This document shows, in pieces, positions 7,568 to 16,120 of a stretch of DNA of 64,000 bases. The DNA lies in NCBI GenBank assembly GCA_046758065.1, contig JBHHZM010000001.1:1-64000 (forward strand), read 5' to 3'. Origin of the DNA: JBHHZM01 sp046758065. Lineage in GTDB: Bacteria; Pseudomonadota; Alphaproteobacteria; JAAXGF01. The notes beneath the pieces are model-generated. The model made no database searches and was not told the origin of the DNA. It was given only the letters and a program-made list of their open reading frames with translations. How positions within the stretch are numbered: the first letter of the stretch is position 1; each line of letters begins with the position of its first letter. The translations under genes and the position numbers were made by a program.

Positions 7568-10528
7568 ATGGCCGAGCGGCGTCCCAACGTTTCGACCATC
7601 TCGCCGGGTGCGCCTTTCGTCGACGCGCTCGCCGCCGGCGTGCTGGCGCGCCACGGCGCCGCGCCCCTCGATCTCGCGCGCGTCGTCCTGCTGCTTCCCA
7701 CCCGGCGCGCCTGCCTTGCGCTGCGCGACGCCTTCCTGCGCCAAAGCGAAGGCGCCGCGCTTCTCCTGCCGCGCATCGCTCCGCTCGGCGATATCGATCC
7801 CGACGAGATCGAGCCCGACGCCGAGGGCCTGCTCGCCGACGACGCCGACGCACCGCCGGCGGTCTCCGATCTCGCACGCCGGATGCTGCTCGCCCGCCTG
7901 ATCGCTGAGTGGCCCGGCAGCAGCGCCTTCAGTCGCGTCGAACAGGCGGCGCGTCTCGCCGCCGAACTTGCGCGACTCATCGACCAGGTGCAGACCGAGC
8001 GGCTGTCGTTCGACACGCTTGGCGACCTCGTGCCTGAGGACTATGCGACCCACTGGCAGGAGACGCTCGAGTTCCTCGCCATCGTCACCCGGCACTGGCC
8101 CGAGATCCTCGCCGAACGGGGGCTGATCGATCCGGCGGCGCGGCGCAACCTGATGATCGAGGCGCTCGCCGCACGCTGGCGCGCCCGCCCGCCCGCCGGA
8201 CCGGTGATCGCCGCCGGTTCGACCGGCAGCATACCGGCGACCGCCGAACTGCTGGCGGTGATCGCCCGCCTGCCGGCCGGCGAGGTCGTGCTGCCCGGGC
8301 TCGACCGCGAAGCCGACGACGCGACCTGGGAGGCGATCGACGCGAGCCATCCGCAATACGGCCTCAAACGGCTTCTCGACCGCCTCGAAATCGACCGCGA
8401 CCGGGTCGGCGACTGGTTCGTGACGGGCCTTACCGCGACCCATCCCGGCCGCGCCCGGTTGCTCTCGATCGCCCTGCGCCCGGCCGGGACGACCGATTCC
8501 TGGCGCGACGAGCCGCCGCCGCCCGCCGCGGCGTTCACCGGCCTCGAACGCATCGATTGCCCGGGACCGCAGGAAGAGGCCGGGGTGATTGCGCTCAGGC
8601 TGCGCGAGGCGCTCGAACACGACGGCCGGACCGCCGCGCTCGTCACGCGCGACCGCAAGCTCGCCCGCCGTGTCGCCGCCGAACTGCGGCGCTGGGGCAT
8701 CGGGGTCGACGATTCGGCCGGTCAGCCGCTGGCCGACACGGCGCCCGGAAGTTTCCTCAGGCTCGGCGCTGCGATGGTCGCCGAAAAAGCGGCGCCGCTT
8801 GCGCTGCTAGCCGCGCTCAAGCATCCGCTCGCCGCAGGCGGCGTCAGGGCCGGCGTGTTCCGCGCCCGGGTGCGCGAACTCGAGCGCCGGGTGTTGCGCG
8901 GACCGCGGCCCGACCAAGGCTTCGGAGGAATCGCCCGGGTTCTCGACGAAACCAAGGCGCCCGCCGCGCTGCGGCGCTGGTTCTCCGGTCTCGCCGCCGC
9001 CGCAGACGCGTTCGCCACGCTGATCGCGGCGCCCGATGCGCGCCTGGCCGCGCTCGTCCGCGCCCATCTCGGCTTCGCCGAATGGCTTGCGGCCACCGAT
9101 CGCGAACCCGGCGCCTCCCGGCTCTGGTCGGGCGAGGCCGGCGAGGCTGCCGCCGCCTTCTTCGCCGATCTCGTCGAGGACGCGCAAACGCTGCCGCCGT
9201 TCGCCGGGCGCGCGTATCCGGCGCTGCTCGACAGCCTGCTGGAAGGACGCGTGGCGCGGCCCCGTCACGGCCGGCATCCCCGGCTTCACATCTGGGGCCC
9301 CCTCGAGGCGCGCCTGCAGCGCGCCGACCTGATGATCCTCGGCGGTCTCAACGAGGGCAGCTGGCCGCCGGAGGCCCCGGCCGATCCCTGGCTCAGCCGG
9401 CCGATGCGCGCCCGCTTCGGTCTGCCGCCGCCCGAGCGCCGCATCGGCCTCGCCGCCCATGACTTCGTGCAATGCGCCTCGGCCGGACAGGTCGTCCTCA
9501 CCCGCGCCGAAAAAGTCGATGGCACGCCCACGGTGCCGTCGCGCTGGCTCGCGCGACTTGATAACCTGCTCGCCGGCTGGCGGCGCGCCGGCCGGATCGT
9601 TCCGCGGACGCCGTGGCGCGAATGGCAGCTCGCGCTCGATCGGCCGGACGCCGTGGTTCCCTGCGCGCCGCCGGCGCCCAAGCCGCCGCTCGCGGCGCGC
9701 CCGCGCCGGCTTTCCGTTACCGCGATCGAGACCTGGCAGCGCGATCCCTATGCGATCTACGCCCGCCGCATTCTCGGGTTGAAGCCGCTCGATCCGATCG
9801 ACGCCGATCCCGGCGCCGCCGAGCGCGGCAGCATCATCCACGACGCGCTCGACAGCTTCGTCCGCGCCCACCCCGGCCGCCTGCCCGACGACGCCCTCGA
9901 CCGGCTTCTGGCGTGCGGCGAGACGGCATTCGGCGGCGCGCTCGACCGCCCCGGTGTGCGGGCGTTCTGGTGGCCGCGTTTCGTCCGCATCGCCCGCTGG
10001 TTCGTCGAGACCGAACGGCAACGGCGCGATGGCCTCGCGGGTCTGTGGACCGAGGTCGAGGGCGAGCGCGCGTTCGAAGGGCCCGGCGGAACGTTTGTCC
10101 TGACGGCCAAGGCCGATCGCATCGAACGGGACACTGGCGATTGCCTCGCCATCATCGACTACAAGACCGGAACCCTGCCGAGCAAGGGCGATATCGAGCA
10201 GGGCTATTCGCCGCAGCTTCCGCTCGAAGCGGCGATCGCCGCGGCGGGCGGTTTCGCCGGGGTGCCGGCGGGCGGGATCGCGACGCTCTCATATTGGCGG
10301 CTGACCGGCGGTGAGCCCGCCGGAAAGGAATGTCCCCTGACACTCGACGCCATGGCAAGCGCCGAGAACGCCGCCGCCAGACTCGAAGCTCTGATCGCCG
10401 CGTTCGACGATCCCGCGACGCCTTATCATGCGCTTCCCGATCCGGCGAAGGCGCCGCGGTTCAACGACTACGACCATCTCGCCCGCGTTCGGGAATGGGC
10501 CGACATCGGCGACGAGGGCGAGCCGTGA
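7568..10528 (+). CDS. addB: Double-strand break repair protein AddB
   Basis: Subunit of the AddAB helicase-nuclease, the alphaproteobacterial counterpart of RecBCD, which resects double-strand ends for RecA loading. The 986-residue protein has an N-terminal region with VLLLPTRRACLALRDAF at the place of a divergent ATPase motif. Its C-terminal PD-(D/E)XK nuclease contains RGSIIHDALDSFV, LAIIDYKTGTLPS (the D and K of the motif) and QLPLEAAI. The start ATG 7568 gives the family N-terminus and sits 5 bases after murU. Its stop overlaps the GTG start of addA. The order addB before addA is usual. Confidence 0.95.
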   Translation: MAERRPNVSTISPGAPFVDALAAGVLARHGAAPLDLARVVLLLPTRRACLALRDAFLRQSEGAALLLPRIAPLGDIDPDEIEPDAEGLLADDADAPPAVSDLARRMLLARLIAEWPGSSAFSRVEQAARLAAELARLIDQVQTERLSFDTLGDLVPEDYATHWQETLEFLAIVTRHWPEILAERGLIDPAARRNLMIEALAARWRARPPAGPVIAAGSTGSIPATAELLAVIARLPAGEVVLPGLDREADDATWEAIDASHPQYGLKRLLDRLEIDRDRVGDWFVTGLTATHPGRARLLSIALRPAGTTDSWRDEPPPPAAAFTGLERIDCPGPQEEAGVIALRLREALEHDGRTAALVTRDRKLARRVAAELRRWGIGVDDSAGQPLADTAPGSFLRLGAAMVAEKAAPLALLAALKHPLAAGGVRAGVFRARVRELERRVLRGPRPDQGFGGIARVLDETKAPAALRRWFSGLAAAADAFATLIAAPDARLAALVRAHLGFAEWLAATDREPGASRLWSGEAGEAAAAFFADLVEDAQTLPPFAGRAYPALLDSLLEGRVARPRHGRHPRLHIWGPLEARLQRADLMILGGLNEGSWPPEAPADPWLSRPMRARFGLPPPERRIGLAAHDFVQCASAGQVVLTRAEKVDGTPTVPSRWLARLDNLLAGWRRAGRIVPRTPWREWQLALDRPDAVVPCAPPAPKPPLAARPRRLSVTAIETWQRDPYAIYARRILGLKPLDPIDADPGAAERGSIIHDALDSFVRAHPGRLPDDALDRLLACGETAFGGALDRPGVRAFWWPRFVRIARWFVETERQRRDGLAGLWTEVEGERAFEGPGGTFVLTAKADRIERDTGDCLAIIDYKTGTLPSKGDIEQGYSPQLPLEAAIAAAGGFAGVPAGGIATLSYWRLTGGEPAGKECPLTLDAMASAENAAARLEALIAAFDDPATPYHALPDPAKAPRFNDYDHLARVREWADIGDEGEP

Positions 10529-13500
10529 GCGCCGCGCAACGCACGCGCCTCCCCCGTCGGCGCATCGACGCGCCGCAGCGCAACGCCGCCGATCCGGGCG
10601 GTTCGGTCTGGGTCGCGGCCTCGGCGGGCACCGGCAAGACCAAGGTGCTCACCGACCGGGTGCTGCGTCTGCTGCTCGACGGCGCGCCGCCCGAGAAGCT
10701 TCTCTGTCTCACCTTCACCCGCGCGGCGGCGGCCGAAATGGCGAATCGCATCAACGCCGAGCTCGGCCGCTGGACGACCGACGACGACCCGGAGCTCGAC
10801 GCCAATCTCGAAGCGTTGACCGGAACGCCGCCCGACGACGCCCTGCGCCGCCGTGCCCGCCGCCTGTTCGCCGCCGTGCTCGATGCCCCGGGCGGCCTCA
10901 AGATCATGACCATACACGCCTTTTGTCAGTCTCTCCTGGGGCGCTTTCCGGTCGAGGCGGGCATCGCGCCGCACTTCGACGTGCTCGATGAGCGCGCCGC
11001 CGCCGAGCTCATGTACGCCGCTCAGGAAAGTGTTCTCGGAAGCGCCCGGGCGGGCCGTGACGCCTTGCTCGGCGACGCGCTTGCCGAGGTCGCCGGCCAC
11101 ACCGACGAGGGCTCGTTCCGCGATCTGCTGGAAAGACTGCGCGGCCTGCGCGGCCGTCTGCGGGCGCTGATCGCCGCCAACCATGGCCTCGACGGGCTGA
11201 TCGCGGCGACCTTCCGCCTGCTCGGCGTCGAGGCCGGCGAAACCGTCGACAACGTCCTCCTCGCGGCCTGCGCCGAGGGCGCCTTCAACCGCGAGGCGCT
11301 CGGCGCCGCGGTCCATGCGCTCAAGGGTGGTAGCACCACGGATCGCAAACGCGGCACGCAAATCGCCTGTTGGCTCGCGGCGTCCCGCCACGAACGGCCG
11401 GCGTTGTTCGAGGACTACAAGAAGGCGTTCCTCACCGCCGCCGGCGTCCCCCGCAAGGACTTGATGACCAAGGCGGTGCGCGAAGGCAACCCGGAAGCCT
11501 TCGAGGCGTTGCTGGTGGAACAGATGGGCCTCGCGCGGGTGATCGAGCGTCGCAACGCCGTTATCGTGGCGCGCGCGACCGCCGCGCTGCTGCGGCTCGG
11601 CGGGGCGATGCTCGACGCCTACGACCGGCGCAAGCGGGTGATCGCCCGTCTCGACTACGACGATCTGATACTGGGCGCGATGGGGCTGCTCGAACGGCGC
11701 GACGCGGCGCCCTGGGTGCTCTACAAGCTCGACGGCGGTCTCGACCACATCCTGGTCGATGAAGCGCAGGACACCAGCCCCGAACAGTGGCGGGTGATCG
11801 CCGCGATTGCCGACGAGTTCTTCGCCGGCCGCGGGACGCGCGAAACGGCGCGTACGCTGTTCGTCGTCGGCGACGAGAAACAGTCGATCTTCAGTTTCCA
11901 GGGCGCCGACCTCGACGAGCTCGACCGCGTACGCGCTCATTTTCGCGACAAGGCGGCGGCGGAACGACGCTGGCGGGAAGTGCCGCTCGACCGTTCGTTC
12001 CGCTCGGTTCCCGCCGTGCTGCGGGCGGTCGATGCGGTGTTCGCGCTCGCCGGCGCGCGCGACGGCGTCGCCTTCGCCGATCACGCGATCCGCCACAGCG
12101 CCGAACGCAAGGGCCATGCCGGCCGGGTCGAACTGTGGCCGGTGGTGGGCCCCGCCGAGGACGCCGACGACGCCTCGTGGGCGCCGCCGCTCGCGCGCAA
12201 GCCGAGCGAGCGGCCGAACGCGCGCCTCGCCGGGCATATCGCGGCGACCGTCGGGCGCTGGCTCGATGCCGGCGAAATTCTCGAATCGCGCGGCCGGTCG
12301 GTGCGCGCCGGCGATATTCTCGTGCTGGTGCGCACGCGCTCGGCTTTCGTCGGCGAGTTGCTGCGCGCGCTCAAGGCCCGCGGCGTGGCGGTCGCCGGCA
12401 GCGACCGCATGGTGCTGGGCGATCAGCTCGCGGTCATGGACCTGACGGCGCTCGCCGAGTTCCTGCTGCTGCCCGACGACGATCTGACCCTCGCCTGCGT
12501 GCTCAAGGGGCCGCTGATCGGTCTCGACGAGGACGCGCTGTTCGATCTCGCCTACGGCCGCAAGGGCGGCCTGTGGCGCGAGCTCGTGCGCCGGCGCGAC
12601 GAACGCGCCGACTTCGCCCGCGCCCACGACACGCTCGCCGGTCTGCTCGCCCGCGCCGATTTCACCCCGCCCTACGAACTGTTCGCCGATCTGCTCGGCG
12701 CCGGCAAGGGGCGGCGGCGGCTGGTGGCGCGTCTCGGCCCCGACGCCAACGACCCGATCGACGAGTTCCTCGCGCTCGCTCTCGACTACGAACGCGTCGC
12801 CCCGCCTTCGCTACAGGGATTTCTGCACTGGGTGGCGACGGGCGACGACCAGATAAAGCGCGACCTCGATCAGGGCCGCGACGAGGTGCGGGTTATGACC
12901 ATTCACGGCGCCAAGGGCCTCGAAGCGCCGATCGTCTTCCTACCCGACACGACGACCGTACCGCGCTCGCAGGGACCGCAGATCCTGTGGCGCGACGCGG
13001 CGCCCGAGGCCCTGCTGTGGCCGGTGCGCACCGGGTACTACGAGACGTGCTGCCGCGCGGCGTCCGACGCCATGCGCGAGCGCGACATGCAGGAGTACCG
13101 CCGGTTGCTCTACGTCGCGATGACGCGCGCCGCAGATCGCCTTTACGTCTGTGGCTGGCGCGGCAAGCACGAGATGCCCGGCGACTGCTGGTATCGGCTG
13201 ATCGAGACGGGACTCGCGCCGGTGGCCGAACCCTTCGCATTCGACGGCGGCGATGGTTGGCGCGGGCAGGGCCTGCAATTGGTCGACCGCCAGACGCGCA
13301 AGCTGCCGACGCCGGCCGCGGCGCGCGCGGCGACGGCGGCGCCCGCGGCACTGCCCGGTTTCGCCCGCGAGGCGCCGGCGCCCGAACCGGCGCCGCCCTG
13401 GCCGCTCGCGCCCTCGCGTCCCGAATCGGCCGAGGCCGCGCCGCTGTCGCCGCTGGCCGCCGGCGACGATGGCGCGCGCTTCCGCCGCGGGCGGCTCATC

Positions 13501-13968
13501 CACCGGCTTCTCGAGCTGTTGCCCGATCTGGCGCCCGAAACACGGGCCGAGGCCTGTCGCCTCTTGCTCGCCCGGCACGGTCACGACCTCGACGACGACG
13601 CCCAAGCGGCGGTCGCGGCCGAAGTGCTTGCCGTTCTCGAAGATTCGCGCTTCGCGGCCCTGTTCGGCCCCGGCAGCCGCGCCGAGGCGCCGCTCGTCGG
13701 CGTCATCGGCGACCGGACGGTCACGGGTCAGGTCGACCGCCTCGTCGTGCTCGACGACGAAGTCATGGTGGTCGACTACAAGTCGAACCGGGAACCGCCC
13801 GCGAGCCCGGCCGGGGTCGATCCCGCCTATCTCGATCAGATGGCTGCCTACCGCGCGGTTCTCTCCAGGATTTATCCCGACAAGACAATAACTTGCGCTC
13901 TTCTCTGGAGCGAGGGACCAAAGCTGATGGTGCTCGACCCCGCACTGCTCGCAGCGCGGACAACTTGA
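10525..13968 (+). CDS. addA: Double-strand break repair helicase-nuclease AddA
   Basis: UvrD/Rep-type helicase fused to a nuclease, 1147 residues, partner of AddB. Motifs seen in order: Walker A ASAGTGKTKVL (about residues 32-42), motif II LVDEAQDTSPEQW, motif III VVGDEKQSIFSFQGAD, motif V VMTIHGAKGLEAP, motif VI LYVAMTRAADRLYVCGW. A C-terminal PD-(D/E)XK nuclease follows: RRGRLIHRLLELLP, then VMVVDYKSN (the catalytic D and K) and QMAAYRAVL. The GTG start (10525) overlaps the addB stop. The trxA promoter begins in the addA stop codon. Confidence 0.96.
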   Translation: MSAAQRTRLPRRRIDAPQRNAADPGGSVWVAASAGTGKTKVLTDRVLRLLLDGAPPEKLLCLTFTRAAAAEMANRINAELGRWTTDDDPELDANLEALTGTPPDDALRRRARRLFAAVLDAPGGLKIMTIHAFCQSLLGRFPVEAGIAPHFDVLDERAAAELMYAAQESVLGSARAGRDALLGDALAEVAGHTDEGSFRDLLERLRGLRGRLRALIAANHGLDGLIAATFRLLGVEAGETVDNVLLAACAEGAFNREALGAAVHALKGGSTTDRKRGTQIACWLAASRHERPALFEDYKKAFLTAAGVPRKDLMTKAVREGNPEAFEALLVEQMGLARVIERRNAVIVARATAALLRLGGAMLDAYDRRKRVIARLDYDDLILGAMGLLERRDAAPWVLYKLDGGLDHILVDEAQDTSPEQWRVIAAIADEFFAGRGTRETARTLFVVGDEKQSIFSFQGADLDELDRVRAHFRDKAAAERRWREVPLDRSFRSVPAVLRAVDAVFALAGARDGVAFADHAIRHSAERKGHAGRVELWPVVGPAEDADDASWAPPLARKPSERPNARLAGHIAATVGRWLDAGEILESRGRSVRAGDILVLVRTRSAFVGELLRALKARGVAVAGSDRMVLGDQLAVMDLTALAEFLLLPDDDLTLACVLKGPLIGLDEDALFDLAYGRKGGLWRELVRRRDERADFARAHDTLAGLLARADFTPPYELFADLLGAGKGRRRLVARLGPDANDPIDEFLALALDYERVAPPSLQGFLHWVATGDDQIKRDLDQGRDEVRVMTIHGAKGLEAPIVFLPDTTTVPRSQGPQILWRDAAPEALLWPVRTGYYETCCRAASDAMRERDMQEYRRLLYVAMTRAADRLYVCGWRGKHEMPGDCWYRLIETGLAPVAEPFAFDGGDGWRGQGLQLVDRQTRKLPTPAAARAATAAPAALPGFAREAPAPEPAPPWPLAPSRPESAEAAPLSPLAAGDDGARFRRGRLIHRLLELLPDLAPETRAEACRLLLARHGHDLDDDAQAAVAAEVLAVLEDSRFAALFGPGSRAEAPLVGVIGDRTVTGQVDRLVVLDDEVMVVDYKSNREPPASPAGVDPAYLDQMAAYRAVLSRIYPDKTITCALLWSEGPKLMVLDPALLAARTT

Positions 13969-13993
13969 CGCCCCCTTACCCCTCACCTAGATT
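13965..13993 (+). promoter_or_regulatory. Predicted sigma70 promoter of trxA
   Basis: TTGACG (13965-13970) and TAGATT (13988-13993) with a 17-base spacer. The -35 box overlaps the addA stop codon. The predicted transcript starts near 14000, about 60 bases before the trxA ATG. The spacer and -10 lie inside a GC-rich inverted repeat (CGCCCCC near 13970, GGGGGCG near 13997-14003), which could also act as a partial transcription end for the addBA run. Confidence 0.6.
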
Positions 13994-14061
13994 CCGGGGG
14001 CGCAATCCACGCGGGGCGGCATTCCCGGACCGTCCCGGCAAAGCAATCAGAGGACACCTGT

Positions 14062-14382
14062 ATGAGCATTTCGCACGTCAGCGACGACACCTTCGAACAC
14101 GAGGTCCTTCAGGCGAGCGGGCCGGTGCTCGTCGATTTCTGGGCCGAGTGGTGCGGTCCCTGCAAGCAGATCGCCCCGGCGCTCGAGGCGATTGCCGCCG
14201 ATATGACCGGCAAGGTCGCGGTCGCCAAGATGAACATCGACGAAAACCCGACGACGCCGACGAAATACGGCGTGCGCGGCATTCCGACCCTGATGGTTTT
14301 CAAGGACGGCCAGGTCGCCGCAACCAAGGTGGGCGCGTTGCCCCGGAACAAGCTGGTCGAGTGGGTCGAATCGGTCATCTGA
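14062..14382 (+). CDS. trxA: Thioredoxin 1
   Basis: Cytoplasmic disulfide reductant of 106 residues with the active site [13 protein letters not shown] (Cys pair at about residues 32 and 35), the conserved cis-proline segment [12 protein letters not shown] and the C-terminal amphipathic helix. Length is typical. A terminator follows directly, and a separate promoter lies at the end of addA, so this looks like a one-gene transcription unit. Confidence 0.97.
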   Translation: MSISHVSDDTFEHEVLQASGPVLVDFWAEWCGPCKQIAPALEAIAADMTGKVAVAKMNIDENPTTPTKYGVRGIPTLMVFKDGQVAATKVGALPRNKLVEWVESVI

Positions 14383-14403
14383 CGCCAAACCCTTTACCCC
14401 GGG

Positions 14404-14431
14404 AACCCCGCCGATTCGGCGGGGTTTTTAT
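14404..14431 (+). terminator. Rho-independent terminator after trxA
   Basis: Eight-base stem CCCCGCCG (14406-14413) with CGGCGGGG (14417-14424), loop ATT, extended by AA/TT pairs and followed by a run of five T. Textbook intrinsic terminator 22 bases after the trxA stop. Confidence 0.9.
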
Positions 14432-14515
14432 TGAAATCGAGCCAAGTTTCGATCATAATGAACCGATTCGGTAATACGTCTTGACAAGGTTACGCCAATT
14501 TGGCGTCATATTGCC
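14431..14515 (+). promoter_or_regulatory. Tandem promoters and palindromic operator of the HTH-glutamine synthetase gene
   Basis: Upstream promoter: TTGAAA (14431-14436), 17-base spacer, CATAAT (14454-14459). A second possible promoter has a perfect -35 TTGACA (14481-14486) and only weak -10 candidates in 14504-14512. Between its -35 and the gene lies a perfect palindrome: ACGCCAA (14492-14498), a central T, TTGGCGT (14500-14506). A repressor bound there would cover the second promoter. There is no Shine-Dalgarno before the ATG at 14516, and a transcript from the second promoter would start almost at the ATG. The downstream protein begins with a Cro-like HTH, so autoregulation is the simplest reading. 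Confidence 0.65.
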
Positions 14516-16114
14516 ATGAAACTCAGGGAATATCTCAAGGACGCAGAGCTCTCGCTTACCGAATTCGCCGAAACGGTGGGAGTGAGCGAGCAGTCGATGA
14601 GCCGCTACGTCGCCGGCAAGCGCCTGCCGCGGCCCGAGATCATGCGGCGCATCACCCGGGCGAGCGGCGGACGGGTCGAGGCCAACGACTTCTTCGCCGA
14701 CGAGACCGCCGGGGACGGGGCGCCGCCGTTGCCTGCCAACGGTCCGTCGCGCGGTGGTGCGAGGGCCGACGCCGCGGCGGCGTTTCGCGCCGCCCATCCC
14801 GACGTCGCCACGGTCGATATGCTGGTCTGCGACATGTGCGGAATCCTGCGCGGCAAGCGCCTCGCCGCGGACGCGCTCGGCAAGCTGTTCGGCGACGGGG
14901 TTCTCATGCCGGGCTCGACCTTCGCGCTCGACGTCACCGGCAACGATGTCGACGCCACCGGGATCGGTCTGGTCAGCGGCGATCCCGATTTCGTCTGCCG
15001 TCCGGTGGCGGAGACGCTCAAGCCCGTGCCCTGGGCGCGCGGGCCGGCGGGGCAGGTGCTCGCCAGCATGTACACCGATGACGGCAACCCCTATTTTCTC
15101 GATCCCCGCCACGTGCTCGCCGGGGTGTTGCGGCGCTTCGACGAACTGGGCCTGACTCCGGTGGTGGCGATCGAGCTCGAATTCTATCTGCTCGACCGCG
15201 AGCGCGACGACGAGGGCCGGCCGCAGCCGCCGCTCGGCCCCGACGGACGCCGCGCCAGCGCCACCCAGGTCTACGCCATGGACGACCTCGACGATGCCGC
15301 GGAGATCCTCGATGACATCGCCCGGGCCTGTGCGCTCCAGGGCATTCCGGCGAGCGTCGCGATCGCCGAATACGCGCCGAGCCAGTACGAGATCAACCTT
15401 CAGCACGAGGCCGACGCGGTCGCCGCCTGCGATCATGCAGTGCTGCTGAAACGCGCGGTCAAGGGGGTGGCGCGACGGCACGGACTCGACGCGACCTTCA
15501 TGGCCAAGCCGTTTCCCGAGATCGCGGCGAACGGACTCCACATCCACGTCAGCCTGCTCGACCGCGACGGCGCCAACATCTTCGACGACGGCCGCGACGA
15601 CGGCGACCGCAATCTGTGGCACGCGGTCGGCGGCCTCAAGGCGACGATGGGCGAAGCGATGCTCGTGTTCGCGCCGAACGCCAACTCGTTCCGGCGGCTG
15701 AGGCCGGGAAACTACGCGCCGCTCGCCACCGCCTGGGGCTTCAACAACCGCACCGTGGCGCTGCGCGTGCCGGCGGCGCGGGGCAGCAACCGGCGCATCG
15801 AACACCGCACGGCGGGCGCCGACGCCAACCCCTATCTCGCCGCGGCGGCGGTGCTCGCGGGCATCCACCACGGCCTCGCGCGGGAGATCGATCCCGGCCC
15901 GCCGACGCGCGGCAACGCCTACGAACAGCACCCGCCGACGCTGCCCTCGAACTGGCTCGACGCGATCCGCGTCCTCGAAGCGGCCGAGATTTTACCCGAC
16001 TATCTGGGCGCCGATTACCTGCGCGTCTACGCGGCCTGCAAGCGCCACGAGTATGCCGGGTTCAGCGCCCGCATCACGCCCACCGAGTACGACTGGTACC
16101 TGAGGGCGTTGTAG
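14516..16114 (+). CDS. Cro/XRE-type helix-turn-helix fused to a glutamine-synthetase-family enzyme
   Basis: One uninterrupted frame of 532 residues. Residues 1-63 resemble small Cro/XRE regulators, with a helix-turn-helix around TEFAETVGVSEQSMSRYVAGKRLP. A Gly/Ala/Pro-rich linker (about 64-90) leads into a full glutamine-synthetase-family enzyme (about 91-532). There, DMCGILRGKR opens the N-terminal domain, AIELEFYL and PSQYEINLQH carry metal and substrate glutamates, NGLHIHVSL is the ATP/metal region, and GSNRRIEHRTAGADANPY carries the conserved Arg/Glu. The enzyme part looks closest to the gamma-glutamylpolyamine synthetase (PuuA) or type III-like branch. Its substrate cannot be told from the sequence. 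Between about residue 48 (EIM) and residue 101 there is no in-frame ATG or GTG; one TTG near residue 72 is possible. So the enzyme is not obviously made separately. Convergent with folC, 6 bases apart. Confidence 0.85.
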   Translation: MKLREYLKDAELSLTEFAETVGVSEQSMSRYVAGKRLPRPEIMRRITRASGGRVEANDFFADETAGDGAPPLPANGPSRGGARADAAAAFRAAHPDVATVDMLVCDMCGILRGKRLAADALGKLFGDGVLMPGSTFALDVTGNDVDATGIGLVSGDPDFVCRPVAETLKPVPWARGPAGQVLASMYTDDGNPYFLDPRHVLAGVLRRFDELGLTPVVAIELEFYLLDRERDDEGRPQPPLGPDGRRASATQVYAMDDLDDAAEILDDIARACALQGIPASVAIAEYAPSQYEINLQHEADAVAACDHAVLLKRAVKGVARRHGLDATFMAKPFPEIAANGLHIHVSLLDRDGANIFDDGRDDGDRNLWHAVGGLKATMGEAMLVFAPNANSFRRLRPGNYAPLATAWGFNNRTVALRVPAARGSNRRIEHRTAGADANPYLAAAAVLAGIHHGLAREIDPGPPTRGNAYEQHPPTLPSNWLDAIRVLEAAEILPDYLGADYLRVYAACKRHEYAGFSARITPTEYDWYLRAL

Positions 16115-16120
16115 CGCGCC

